DNA from: Streptomyces sp. 8L
GTDB lineage: Bacteria > Actinomycetota > Actinomycetes > Streptomycetales > Streptomycetaceae
Direction of reading: 5' to 3'
DNA length: 54,051 nucleotides
Assembly (NCBI RefSeq): GCF_020176795.1
Contig: NZ_JAIUKE010000018.1
Span: forward strand, 1-54,051
Shown here: positions 18,009 to 26,750 of the stretch, in pieces
Layout of the letters: each line of letters opens with the position of its first letter
Position numbering within the stretch: the first letter of the stretch is position 1
Program-made: the position numbers and the translations under genes
The notes under the pieces: generated by a model
What the model saw: the letters and a program-made list of their open reading frames with translations, nothing else
The model's database searches: none
What the model was told of the DNA's origin: nothing

Positions 18009-20021
18009 GGCCCGCGCGGCGGTGAGCAGGGCGAGCGGTGTGGCCGCGGCCCATGCCTGGGGAGAGTTGGCGTGCGGGTAGGGCACCGGGCCGCCGGGGA
18101 CGCCGGTTTCCGGGCGGGCGTGGCCGGAATACACCTCGGGCAACCGGTGGCCGAAGTGTTCCGAGGCCGCGAGGAGGCCCGCCGTGACCTTCGCCGCCTC
18201 CCGGTGGAGGCCGTAGCGGGCCATGCCGAGCACGGCGACGGCGGTGTCGTGCGGCCAGACGCTCCCCCGGTGGTACGAGAGCGGGTGGTACGGCCGCTGG
18301 CCCGCGGCGAGCGTCCTGATGCCCCAGCCGGAGAAGAAGTCCTCCTCCGTCAGCCGCCGGCCCACCCGCTCCCCGGTGTCCTGGTCGAGGATGCCGGACC
18401 ACAGCAGATGGCCCGCGTCGGACGCCAGCACGTCCGCGCGCCCGGGGCCATCCGTTCGGATCTTGCCGGGCTCGTGTGCCCCTGTCCCGCCGTCCAGGGC
18501 CAGCGCGGGAAACCCGGTCTCCCGCATGAGGAAGTCGCGGTGGAAGCGCTCGCGCAGATCCGCGGCGAGCGCGTCCAGTTCCGCGGCCCGGGCGGCGTCG
18601 TGCCACACCTCGCGGGCGAGCGCGGCGCTCCCGCGCAGCGCGTCGTAGGCGTATCCCTGCGCCTCCGCGACGGCCACGGCACCCGTCAGCTGGGTGCCGT
18701 CCGCGCGGCAGACGGCACCGGCGGAGTCCTTCCAGTTCTGGTTGAGGAGCCCCGCCTCGTCCGCCTCGTAGACGAGGTAGCCCCGGCCGCCGAGGCCCCC
18801 GTCGCCGAGCAGCCAGGCCACCGCGGCCCGCGCCTGGGGTTCCAGGCGCCTCGCCACCGACGGGTCGCCGGTGTGCGCGGTGTACGCGTGGAGCAGCGCG
18901 AGGAAGAGCGGAGTGCTGTCGACGGACCCGTAGTAGCGTCCGTACGGCACCTGGCCGAAGTGGGCGAGTTCGCCGTGCCTGACCTCGTGGACGATCTTGC
19001 CGGGCTGCGCGACGCGCTCCGGCTCGTAGCGGGTGGCCTGGGTCGCGGCCAGCGCCAGCAGGGTGGCCCTGGCGAGCGCGGGGCGGTAGGGCAGCGCGAA
19101 GAACGACGTGAGCAGGGAGTCCCGGCCGAACAGGGTGAGGAACCAGGGCACTCCGGCACCGGGCGGGGACACGGGCTCGCCGTCGGGCCCCCGCGCGGGG
19201 ACGAGCAGCCCGGCCAGGTCCGCGAGGCCCTGTGCGCAGGCGTCGCGCAGCACGCCGTCCGTGCCGTTCGCGCCGCCCGTTCCGCCCGGCAGGACCGGGA
19301 GGTCGTCACGGCGGATGTCCGCCTCCTCACGGCGCACCCGGTGTGCCACCGCCTCCGGTGTGGCGGGGCCGGGCGCGCGGGTGGCGGGCGTGCCGTGCGG
19401 GCGGGCCGTCACCGTCACGGCCAGCTCCGCCTCGCCGTGGGCGGGCAGGACGAGCCGCCACACCAGCGCCCGGCCCGTGGGGCCGAGGGCGCGCACCTCG
19501 TCGGGGGCGGGGCGGGCGGAGACGGTCGTGGCGGAGTGCCACCCGGAGCGCCGGTAGTGGAAGGTGACCTCGTCCGCCGTCACGGCGACGGTCCTGGCCG
19601 CGCCGGGCTTCGGGTAGGTGCGCCGGTCCGAGCGCAGCTCGAACTGGTCGGCGAAGTCGGCGTCGGCCTCCAGGACCAGTGTCAGCGTCGTGTCGTACGC
19701 GACGTTGCTGGTCACCCTGGTGTGCTCGGTGAGGGTGCCCCCGTACAGCGCCTGCCGCCGGAACACCACGTATGCGGCGGGTTCGTCCCTGGTGCCCTCC
19801 CGGGCGAGGACGGCGGCGCCACCCGCGGACCCGCCGGGGGTGAGGACCTCGGGGACGGCACCGTCGACGAGGAGCCGCCAGCGGCTCAGGTGACGGCCGT
19901 CGCGGACGAAGAGGCCGTCCGGTGAGCGGCCGCGTGTCCCCGTGATGTCCCCACCGGGACCGAGGGCGGCGAACGTGCCCGCGTGCACCAGGAGTTGGCC
20001 CGTTCCGCCTGATTCGGACAT
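17991..20021 (-). CDS. Amylo-alpha-1,6-glucosidase/glycogen-debranching-like enzyme
   Basis: 676 aa, ATG start inside the stop of the upstream gene (TGATG). The N-terminal beta-rich domain (about 1-220) has GTFAALGPGGDITG and GLFVRDGRHLSRWRLLVDG, typical of glycogen-debranching N-terminal domains. The C-terminal (alpha/alpha)6 barrel carries PWFLTLFGRDSLLTSF, QPGKIVHEVRHGEL, YYGSVDSTPLFL, NQNWKDSAGAV and PLSYHRGSVWPHDTA, the usual active-site loops of this GH13/GH15-independent family. It is cytoplasmic, with no signal peptide. With the neighbouring glycosidase, isomerase, dehydrogenase and ABC transporter it should act on an imported oligosaccharide, not on storage glycogen. Confidence 0.88.
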   Translation of the reverse strand: MSESGGTGQLLVHAGTFAALGPGGDITGTRGRSPDGLFVRDGRHLSRWRLLVDGAVPEVLTPGGSAGGAAVLAREGTRDEPAAYVVFRRQALYGGTLTEHTRVTSNVAYDTTLTLVLEADADFADQFELRSDRRTYPKPGAARTVAVTADEVTFHYRRSGWHSATTVSARPAPDEVRALGPTGRALVWRLVLPAHGEAELAVTVTARPHGTPATRAPGPATPEAVAHRVRREEADIRRDDLPVLPGGTGGANGTDGVLRDACAQGLADLAGLLVPARGPDGEPVSPPGAGVPWFLTLFGRDSLLTSFFALPYRPALARATLLALAATQATRYEPERVAQPGKIVHEVRHGELAHFGQVPYGRYYGSVDSTPLFLALLHAYTAHTGDPSVARRLEPQARAAVAWLLGDGGLGGRGYLVYEADEAGLLNQNWKDSAGAVCRADGTQLTGAVAVAEAQGYAYDALRGSAALAREVWHDAARAAELDALAADLRERFHRDFLMRETGFPALALDGGTGAHEPGKIRTDGPGRADVLASDAGHLLWSGILDQDTGERVGRRLTEEDFFSGWGIRTLAAGQRPYHPLSYHRGSVWPHDTAVAVLGMARYGLHREAAKVTAGLLAASEHFGHRLPEVYSGHARPETGVPGGPVPYPHANSPQAWAAATPLALLTAARAGRPGS

Positions 20022-21376
20022 CAGTACCGCCCCTCCGTGGCGAGCAGGTCCACGACCACGGCGGCCGTCCAGCTGAAGTCCCTGGTGCCGCGCCCCTGTG
20101 CCGTGCGGGGGTCGACGTACTCGGCGAAGGACGACGTCCCGGCCGCTTCGAGCATGGCCTCGCCGAGTGTCCGCGCCGCCCCGGCCGCCCCGTGCGTCGC
20201 GAGCCCCCTGCGCAGAAGCCAGTTGGTGTTGAACCAGGCGGGTCCGCGCCAGTAGCGGGCGGGGTCGTACGCGTCGGAGAGCAGGTCGAAGCTGGGCACC
20301 AGGGACGTGGTGGAGCCGAGGCCGAAGTGGGGTCCCGCGAGGGTGCGCAGCAGGGCGCGGGTCACCTCGGCGGGCAGGTCGGGCAGGACCAGCGGCAGCA
20401 GGCCCGTCACACTGCGCCCGTACACCCGCCGCCCGGCCACCGCGTCGTGGCACAGGAACATGCCGTACTCCGCGTCCCACAGGTGCCCGACCAGGGCCGC
20501 CGAGAGCGCGGCGGCGCGCTCGCGGTGCGGACGCGGGTCCGCGCCGACGTGGGCGGCGATGGCCGCGAGCGCGTACTCGGAAGCGGTCAGCAGGGCGTTG
20601 AACCCGGGGTCCTCGACCGCGAACGCCGGTGGCGCGTCGTCACGGTAGCCGCCGTCGCGGTAGTCGCCGGCCAGGCGTACGTATCGTCCGTAGTCGGCGT
20701 CGGTCGGGCGCTCCGAGGCCCTGCCGCCGGTGAGGTCCGCGCGCCGGAAGGCGGACGGGGGCACCGGTTCGACCGCGGACAACGGCTCGTCCCAGCAGGG
20801 GCTGTTGTCCATGCCGGCCTCCCACGGGTGCACGATCGACACCAGGCCGCGGCCCCCCGGGTCGCGCCGGTCCATGAGATAGGCGTGCCATGCGGCCAGG
20901 CGCGGATAGAGCCGCGGCAGGAAGCCGCGGGCCCGGGAGGTCCCGGGATCGGCCTCGTGGACGAGCAGCGCGGCGAGCGCGTGGACGGGCGGCTGCACGA
21001 TGCCGGAGGTGTCGAGTCCGCGGGGCGCCGGGGCGGTGCGGCCGGAGCGCCAGAAGTCCGGGCTCGGGAAGTAGGCCGCGTTCGGGACCCGGGGGTTGAA
21101 CACGATCTGCGGGACCCGGCCGTCGGCCCACTGCGCGCCGAAGAGGGACTCCAGCTCGCGCTGGGCGCGCCGGGGCGAGAGGTGGCGCAGCCCGATCGCG
21201 ATGAACGCGGAGTCCCAGCTCCACTGGTGCGGGTACAGGGTGGGGGACGGAATCGTCGAGGCGCCGGTCCAGTTGCCGAGCAGGACCTGTACCGCGGCGC
21301 GGGCGAGGCCGGTTCCGGGGAGGGGGGCGTGTTCCTTCGGCCGGTCCACGGGCGTCTCGCGGGCGAGGGCCGTCAC
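20021..21376 (-). CDS. MGH1/GH63-like cytoplasmic glycosidase
   Basis: 451 aa, GTG start overlapping the isomerase stop (GTGA). It has an (alpha/alpha)6-barrel of the mannosylglycerate hydrolase/GH63 group: LYPHQWSWDSAFIAIGLRHL with a substrate-binding Trp-Asp, VHPWEAGMDNSPCWDEPL, DPGFNALL, YWRGPAWFNTNWLLRRGL, and SFAEYVDPRTAQGRGTRDFSWTAAVVVDL split across the C-terminus. No signal peptide. It likely hydrolyses an alpha-glycosidic bond in the imported sugar. The exact substrate cannot be read from sequence. It is coupled at both ends within the operon. Confidence 0.85.
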   Translation of the reverse strand: MTALARETPVDRPKEHAPLPGTGLARAAVQVLLGNWTGASTIPSPTLYPHQWSWDSAFIAIGLRHLSPRRAQRELESLFGAQWADGRVPQIVFNPRVPNAAYFPSPDFWRSGRTAPAPRGLDTSGIVQPPVHALAALLVHEADPGTSRARGFLPRLYPRLAAWHAYLMDRRDPGGRGLVSIVHPWEAGMDNSPCWDEPLSAVEPVPPSAFRRADLTGGRASERPTDADYGRYVRLAGDYRDGGYRDDAPPAFAVEDPGFNALLTASEYALAAIAAHVGADPRPHRERAAALSAALVGHLWDAEYGMFLCHDAVAGRRVYGRSVTGLLPLVLPDLPAEVTRALLRTLAGPHFGLGSTTSLVPSFDLLSDAYDPARYWRGPAWFNTNWLLRRGLATHGAAGAARTLGEAMLEAAGTSSFAEYVDPRTAQGRGTRDFSWTAAVVVDLLATEGRY

Positions 21377-22173
21377 GCGCCGCTCCGGCGCAGGTGTGCG
21401 GGGATGGAGCGGACGGCGTCCAGCGGGTCGCCGGTGAGGCGGCACTCCACGGCGAGGTAGCCGTCGTAGCCGGCCGCGTGCAGGGCGGCGAGCCAGACCG
21501 GCCAGTCGAGGTGTCCCGCGCCCGGCTGGAACCGGTTGGAGTCGCTGACCTGGGCGTGCCCGATGTAGGGCGCGGCGGCCAGGATCGCGGCGGCGGGGTC
21601 GGCCTCCTCGATGTTCATGTGGTAGCTGTCGATGCCGATCCTGACCGAGTCGAGGCCGGTCTCCCGGATCAGGTCCGCGGCCTGTTCGAGGCGGTTGACC
21701 ATGTGGTCCTCGTAGCGGTTCAGGGGTTCGAGGAAGAGCGCCACCCCCTCCGAGGCGGCGTGCTCGCCGAGTTCGGTGAGGCCTTCCAGGAGGACGGCCC
21801 GGTCCTCGGCCTCGCCGCGCGGCGGTTCGAAGGGCGGCAGGCGGCGGGAGAACATCCCGTACGAGGCGGGGGTCTGCGCGCCGAGGCCGCCCAGCGAGGC
21901 GATCACGGAGAGCTGGGACTTCATCTGCCGTACGGCGTCTTTGCGCAGGTCCGCGTCGAACGCCCCGAGGAAGTGGAGCATGTCGACGCAGACGGTCGGC
22001 ATGACGACACCGTCGGCGAGGGCCGCGCGCAGTTCGGGCAGGCGCTGCTCGAAGCTCAGGTCGCCCTTGCCTCGCAGTTCGATGCCGTCGTACCCGGCGG
22101 CCTGCGCGAAGTCCCACTTCTGCTGGAGGGTTTCGCCGGGCAGCAGTTGCTCCTGGCATGCGGTCTTGAGCAC
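21373..22173 (-). CDS. Sugar phosphate isomerase/epimerase-like TIM barrel
   Basis: 266 aa, GTG start. AP-endonuclease-2/xylose-isomerase-like barrel with metal-binding residues at the expected strands: GYDGIELRG (strand 2), LFLEPLNRYEDHMVN (Glu and His), IGIDSYHMNIEE (Asp and His), IGHAQVSDSNRFQPG (His), and GYDGYLAVECRL (Glu). Members isomerise or epimerise keto sugars and inositol derivatives. Located between a dehydrogenase and a glycosidase gene, it fits a pathway of oxidation followed by isomerisation of a released sugar. Confidence 0.85.
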   Translation of the reverse strand: MLKTACQEQLLPGETLQQKWDFAQAAGYDGIELRGKGDLSFEQRLPELRAALADGVVMPTVCVDMLHFLGAFDADLRKDAVRQMKSQLSVIASLGGLGAQTPASYGMFSRRLPPFEPPRGEAEDRAVLLEGLTELGEHAASEGVALFLEPLNRYEDHMVNRLEQAADLIRETGLDSVRIGIDSYHMNIEEADPAAAILAAAPYIGHAQVSDSNRFQPGAGHLDWPVWLAALHAAGYDGYLAVECRLTGDPLDAVRSIPAHLRRSGA

Positions 22174-22187
22174 GGTGGTGGAGCCTC

Positions 22188-23234
22188 TCAGAATTCGAGG
22201 ACGACCTGGAGGGCGTCGGCGGGACGCTCGTCCAGAAGGGTGTACGCGTCGGCCGCGTCGGCGACCGGAATGGTGTGGGTGACCAGGGACTCCACATCGA
22301 CGCGGCCCTCGGCGACGAGGGCGAGGAAGGTGCGCTGGAGGCGTTCCACGCTCCAGCGCCCGGACAGCTGGGGCGGCACGCCGCCGATCTGCGAGCAGAT
22401 CAACTGCACCCGGTTGTGGTGGAACTCGTCGCCGAGCCGCAGTCCGGCGCCGTCCCCCTGGTAGAAGCCCGAGGCCACGACCCGGCCGCCGACGGTGACG
22501 GAGCGCAGGGCCTCGTGGAGTGCGGGGTAGACGCCGCTGATCTCGATGGCGATGTCGGCTCCGCGGCCCTCGGTCGCGGCGCGCACCTGCTCGGCGACCG
22601 CGTCCGTACGGGCGTTGAGTGTGGCGGCGGCGCCGTAGGTACGGGCGGTGGCGAGACGTCCGTCCAGGGCGTCGACGGCGGTGACGCGCGCGCCGTTGAG
22701 CTGGGCGAGCCGGGTGGCGAGCAGGCCGATCACGCCCTGTCCGAAGACGGCCACGTCCTCGCCGAGGTGGATGTCGCAGGCGAGCACCGCGTTGTACGCG
22801 ATGGCGCCGACCCGCGCGAAGGTGCCCGCGAGCGGCGCGAGTCCGGCGGGCAGCGCGTGCCCGATCATGCGCTCGGCCGGTACGACGCCCTCGCTGCGGT
22901 GGCCCCAGATGCCCCAGGCCAGCTCGCCCACGGTGGGCAGGCCGGGGGTGCCCGCCAGCTCCGGGGAGACCTCGGTGACCTCGCCGACCTCGGAGTAGCC
23001 CCATCCGGCGACCGGGTACTCCATGCCGGCGGCGCCCTCGCGGAAGATGCGGGCCTCGGCGTCCCAACTGCGGGTCAGGTACGGGTTGGTGCCGCGGTAG
23101 GCGGTGAGCTCCGTGCCGGCGGACACCCCCGAGTACCGCGTACGGACGCGGAGGTGGCCCGCGGGCAGCGGAGCAGCGGGGTGCTCGGCGACCTCGACCT
23201 GTCGGGGGCCGGTGAATTGGACGACGCGTTCCAC
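22188..23234 (-). CDS. Zinc-type alcohol dehydrogenase (MDR family)
   Basis: 348 aa, GTG start, first gene of the minus-strand operon. The GroES-like N-terminal half (YSGVSAGTELTAYRG, EYPVAGWGYSEVGEV) is followed by a Rossmann domain (VAVFGQGVIGLLATRLAQLNGARVTAVD). The usual Cys-rich structural-zinc loop is absent, as in many MDR sugar dehydrogenases of the 'zinc-binding alcohol dehydrogenase' type; the catalytic metal ligands are not all obvious. GADIAIEISGVYPALHEALRSV is the typical substrate-domain segment. It probably oxidises the sugar or polyol freed by the glycosidases. Transcribed divergently from the ABC transporter genes. Confidence 0.85.
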   Translation of the reverse strand: MERVVQFTGPRQVEVAEHPAAPLPAGHLRVRTRYSGVSAGTELTAYRGTNPYLTRSWDAEARIFREGAAGMEYPVAGWGYSEVGEVTEVSPELAGTPGLPTVGELAWGIWGHRSEGVVPAERMIGHALPAGLAPLAGTFARVGAIAYNAVLACDIHLGEDVAVFGQGVIGLLATRLAQLNGARVTAVDALDGRLATARTYGAAATLNARTDAVAEQVRAATEGRGADIAIEISGVYPALHEALRSVTVGGRVVASGFYQGDGAGLRLGDEFHHNRVQLICSQIGGVPPQLSGRWSVERLQRTFLALVAEGRVDVESLVTHTIPVADAADAYTLLDERPADALQVVLEF

Positions 23235-23299
23235 GTGGGGCTCCGAGAAGGGGTGTGGGGCCCGGCCGAAGGGGCCGGTCGATGATTTACGTCGAAGAT

Positions 23300-23344
23300 A
23301 TCTCAGAGTTACGTCTTGTCAATACGCAAAAGTGGTGCTGAGAT
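23300..23344. promoter_or_regulatory. Divergent promoter/operator region of the sugar regulon
   Basis: An A/T-richer island between the dehydrogenase and the binding-protein genes. A plausible plus-strand promoter is TTGTCA (23316-23321), a 17-nt spacer, and TGAGAT (23339-23344). A perfect 7-bp inverted repeat, ATCTCAG (23300-23306) and CTGAGAT (23338-23344), flanks the -35 box and covers the -10 box. Two TTACGTC half-sites (near 23287 and 23310) repeat at 23 nt. The ROK repressor encoded downstream is the obvious candidate ligand. Confidence 0.5.
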
Positions 23345-23381
23345 GCCTCAGTAGTCAGCAGAAGTAGGGTGAGTACAAGGC

Positions 23382-24800
23382 ATGCACAAAGGGAATCGCC
23401 CCATCGAGCACCGGATGCGTTCGGCCCTGGCGGCAGGTCTGGCCATGGCGGTGGGCGTGGGCCTGCTCGCCGGATGCGCGGGCAGGACCGGTCCCGCGCG
23501 GCCGGACAACAAGATCACGGTGTGGTCGCAGGAGAACCTGCCGCCGCAGATGGCCGCGACGCAGAAGATCGTCGACCGGTTCGAGAAGCAGAGCGGGGTC
23601 CAGGTCAAGGTCGTCGGTGTGGACGAGAACCAGCTCCCGCAGCTGATCATGTCCGCCGCCGCGTCCGGCACCCTGCCGGACGTCATCGGCGGTGTGCCCA
23701 TCGGACAGGTCTGGCAGATGTACACCAACGGCCTGCTCAACACGAAGGCGGCCGGCCAGGTGGTCGACGGCCTCGGCCGGTCCACCTTCGACGCGAACGC
23801 GCTGAGCCTCACCAGCGACGGATCGCACGACCTCGCTGTCCCCTCCGACGCCTGGCTGCAGCTCCTCGTCTACCGCAAGGACCTGCTGGCGAAGACCGGA
23901 CTGCCCGTCCCCAGCACCTACGCCGGGCTCGAAAAGGCCGCGAAGGCGATGAAGACCTCGGGCCGGGACGGCATCTCGGTGGCCACCGACCCCGGTGACG
24001 TCTTCACACAGCAGAGCTTCGAGGACATCGCCCTGGCGGGCGGCTGCCAGTTGGTGAACGGGGCGGGCCGGGTGACGCTCGACTCACCGGCCTGCCGTAC
24101 CTCGTTCGCCCTGTACGACCGGCTCGGCCGCACGTATGGCGAACCCGGGACGCAGACCGTCGACTCGACCCGCGCCACCTATTTCGCCGGCAAGTCGGGG
24201 ATGGTCCTGTGGTCCACCTTCCTGCTGGACGAACTCGCGGGCCTCAGGAACGACGCCCTGCCGAGCTGTCCGCAGTGCAAGAGCGACAAGGGGTTCCTCG
24301 CCCGCGAAAGCGGCGTCGTCACCTCCCTGGCCGCCGCGCCCGGCAAGAAGCCGGCGCAGTTCGGCGAGGTGGCCTCCTGGGCCGTGACCAGGACGGCGGA
24401 GACCGGCGCTTCCGAGAAGTTCGTCCGCTACATGCTCGACCAGGGCTACACGAGCTGGTTCGGCATGTCGCCCGAGGGCCAGATCCCCGTCAGGCACGGC
24501 ACCGCCGCGGACACCGACAAGTACCTGAACGCCTGGCGGGCGAGCACCATCGGCACCGACACCCGCGAGCGGCTCGACCGGGCGTACCCGAAGGCGCTGC
24601 TCGACCAGTTGATCGCGGGCGTCGGCAACATGCAGCGCTGGGGCTTCAAGGAGGGCCAGGGCGCCCTTGTCGGCGCCACCAACGGGCAGCTGCCCGTCCC
24701 GAAGGCCGTCAGCGCCCTGACCGGCGGCCAGATCACGCCCGGCCAGGCGGCGCGGCAGTCCCAGAGTGAAGTCTCCGCCCTCCAGAAGTCCCTCCAGTAG
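23382..24800 (+). CDS. Sugar ABC transporter substrate-binding lipoprotein
   Basis: 472 aa, CUT1-type (family 1) solute-binding protein. Lipoprotein signal peptide with lipobox LAGC, acylated Cys at residue 32. ATG 23382 gives a full signal; ATG 23415 is a shorter alternative. Core features are KITVWSQENLPPQMA, FEKQSGVQVKVV, LPDVIGGVPIGQVWQMY and FGEVASWAVTRTAETGASEKFVRYML. It tethers to the outer face of the membrane and delivers sugar to the two permeases encoded next. A CPQC pair near residue 300 may form a disulfide. Confidence 0.92.
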   Translation: MHKGNRPIEHRMRSALAAGLAMAVGVGLLAGCAGRTGPARPDNKITVWSQENLPPQMAATQKIVDRFEKQSGVQVKVVGVDENQLPQLIMSAAASGTLPDVIGGVPIGQVWQMYTNGLLNTKAAGQVVDGLGRSTFDANALSLTSDGSHDLAVPSDAWLQLLVYRKDLLAKTGLPVPSTYAGLEKAAKAMKTSGRDGISVATDPGDVFTQQSFEDIALAGGCQLVNGAGRVTLDSPACRTSFALYDRLGRTYGEPGTQTVDSTRATYFAGKSGMVLWSTFLLDELAGLRNDALPSCPQCKSDKGFLARESGVVTSLAAAPGKKPAQFGEVASWAVTRTAETGASEKFVRYMLDQGYTSWFGMSPEGQIPVRHGTAADTDKYLNAWRASTIGTDTRERLDRAYPKALLDQLIAGVGNMQRWGFKEGQGALVGATNGQLPVPKAVSALTGGQITPGQAARQSQSEVSALQKSLQ

Positions 24801-24861
24801 GCACCGGCCGCCATACGGGAAGACACCCATGCCACCGGCCGCACCACGAGGAAGACGCATC

Positions 24862-25833
24862 ATGAGCACTGCACCGGGCGTCGCGAAGAAGCGACGCCGA
24901 CTCACCACCTCCCAGCGGGAGAACCGGGCCGGTCTGGCCTTCGTCAGCCCCACCTTCGTGGTGGTCCTCGTCGTCGTGGTCGTCCCGATCCTGTGGACCG
25001 TGCTGCTGTCCTTCCAGCACGCCAAGCTGGTCGACATCCAGGGCATGGGGATCTTCGGGAACTGGTCGCTGGACAACTTCACCGAGGTCTTCACCTCACC
25101 CGGCTTCTGGTCCAGCCTGTTCACCACGCTCGCCTACACCGTCGGCGGCACCCTCGGCTCCGTCGTGCTGGGCCTCGTCGCCGCGCTCGCCCTGCGCAAA
25201 CCGTTCCGGGGCCGGGGCTTCCTGCGCAGCACCATGCTCCTGCCGTACGTGGCGCCGGTCGTCGCGGTGGCCTTCGTCTGGCAGACGGCGCTGAGCCCGC
25301 AGTACGGCATCGTCAACCAGTGGGGCGCCAAGCTGCTCGGCTGGGACAACCCCATCGCGTTCCTTTCGACCCGCTCCTACGAGGTCGACCTCCTCGGGTG
25401 GCACGTCGGCATCCCGCTCGCCCTGCTCACCGTCATCGCCTTCGAGACCTGGCGGTACTTCCCGTTCGCGTTCCTCTTCCTGCTGGCCAGGCTCCAGGCC
25501 GTACCCGGGGGACTTGAGGAAGCGGCGCGCGTGGACGGGGCGACGCCCACGCAGCGCTTCCGGTACATCCTGCTGCCGCAGCTGATGCCGGTGATCGCGC
25601 TGCTGTGCGTGCTGCGCTTCATCATGACGTTCAACAAGTTCGACGACGTCTACCTGCTGACCGGCGGCGGCTCGGGCACCGATGTCGTCGCCGTGCGCGT
25701 GTACGACTTCCTCACCGCGAACTTCGACGTGGGCGCCGCCGCCGCGCAGGCGCTGGTCCTCGCGGTCGTCCTGATGGTGCTGCTCGGCATCTACTTCAAG
25801 TTCTTCGCCAAGAAGGTGCAGGAGGAGGCGTGA
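24862..25833 (+). CDS. Sugar ABC transporter permease, MalF type
   Basis: 323 aa, ATG start with gaggaag at 24848-24854. Six TM helices with the EAA loop at GGLEEAARVDGATPTQRF followed by RYILLPQLMPVIALL, which contacts the ATPase. It pairs with the next gene. No ATPase gene is in the cluster; in Streptomyces such systems commonly share the ATPase MsiK, which is the likely energiser here. Its stop overlaps the next start (TGATG). Confidence 0.92.
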   Translation: MSTAPGVAKKRRRLTTSQRENRAGLAFVSPTFVVVLVVVVVPILWTVLLSFQHAKLVDIQGMGIFGNWSLDNFTEVFTSPGFWSSLFTTLAYTVGGTLGSVVLGLVAALALRKPFRGRGFLRSTMLLPYVAPVVAVAFVWQTALSPQYGIVNQWGAKLLGWDNPIAFLSTRSYEVDLLGWHVGIPLALLTVIAFETWRYFPFAFLFLLARLQAVPGGLEEAARVDGATPTQRFRYILLPQLMPVIALLCVLRFIMTFNKFDDVYLLTGGGSGTDVVAVRVYDFLTANFDVGAAAAQALVLAVVLMVLLGIYFKFFAKKVQEEA

Positions 25834-26699
25834 TGACCCGCGCACAGTTCGAGGAGCGGTTCTTCGGCGTGGCCCGCTGGGTGGTCATCGTCCTGCTCGG
25901 CCTCATCACCCTGGTGCCCTTCTACTACATGCTGCTGCTGTCGGTGAAGCCCATCGACGCCCTGCTGCTCGACCCGGGCTCGATGTGGGTCTCCGCCAAG
26001 GACTTCACGCTCGCCACCTACGAGAACGTCCTCCAGCCGGCCTCCGACGGCGGGCAGGGCTTCCTGAAGCTGCTGCTCAACTCGGCGCTCGTGTCGCTGG
26101 GTACCGTCGCGCTGACGCTCGCCGCGGCCGTCCCCGGCGCCTACGCCATCAGCAGGCTGCGGTTCTTCGGCGGGCGGCAGGTCAGCGCGCTGTTCCTCGC
26201 CGTGTACCTCTTCCCGGCGACGCTTCTCGCCGTCCCACTCTTCGTGATGTTCGCGAAAGCGGGCCTGTCGGGGAGCCTGGTGGGCCTGGCGATCGTCTAC
26301 ATCGCCCAGACGGTGCCGGTGTCGATCTACATGCTGAAGAACTACTTCGTCACCATCCCCGCGAGCGTGGAGGAGGCCGCCGCCCTCGACGGCGCCTCCC
26401 GGCTGCAGACGGTGCGCAAGGTCGTGCTGCCGCTCGCCCTGCCGTCGCTCATGGCCACCGGCCTCTACATCTTCATGATCGCGTGGAACGAGTTCCTCTT
26501 CGCGCTGCTGTTCCTCGCCGCGGACCCGGACAAGTGGACGGTCTCCCTGGGCCTGCAGCAGCTGTCGAACGGCATCGAGGTGCCGAAGACCGTGCTCATG
26601 GCCGGTTCCGTGGTCCTCACCATCCCCGTGGTACTCCTGTTCTACGCGGCGGAGCGGCTGCTGACGGAGGGTCTGACCAGCGGCGCCGACAAGGGCTGA
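25833..26699 (+). CDS. Sugar ABC transporter permease, MalG type
   Basis: 288 aa, ATG in a TGATG overlap with the MalF-type gene. Six TM helices and an EAA motif (SVEEAAALDGASRLQTVRKV). The C-terminus (AERLLTEGLTSGADKG) is typical of MalG-like subunits. With the MalF-type subunit it forms the channel for an oligosaccharide or glycoside, which the cytoplasmic glycosidases of the divergent operon would then cleave. Confidence 0.92.
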   Translation: MTRAQFEERFFGVARWVVIVLLGLITLVPFYYMLLLSVKPIDALLLDPGSMWVSAKDFTLATYENVLQPASDGGQGFLKLLLNSALVSLGTVALTLAAAVPGAYAISRLRFFGGRQVSALFLAVYLFPATLLAVPLFVMFAKAGLSGSLVGLAIVYIAQTVPVSIYMLKNYFVTIPASVEEAAALDGASRLQTVRKVVLPLALPSLMATGLYIFMIAWNEFLFALLFLAADPDKWTVSLGLQQLSNGIEVPKTVLMAGSVVLTIPVVLLFYAAERLLTEGLTSGADKG

Positions 26700-26750
26700 G
26701 GACAGGCGGGACACACGGTGGCACGACGAGCACGAGGAGAACGGACGACG

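Larger units (their letters stand above)
17589..18025. repeat. Near-identical direct repeat of about 50 bp, copies 382 nt apart
   Basis: Copy 1 lies at about 17589-17640 and copy 2 at about 17971-18025. They share GCCGGGCGT, then GACGTCAGGA or GCGTCAGGA, and CGGCCCGCGCGGC. Copy 2 contains the stop and last codons of the debranching-enzyme gene, so copy 1 is a displaced duplicate of that gene's 3' end. Between them lies no gene. Confidence 0.6.
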
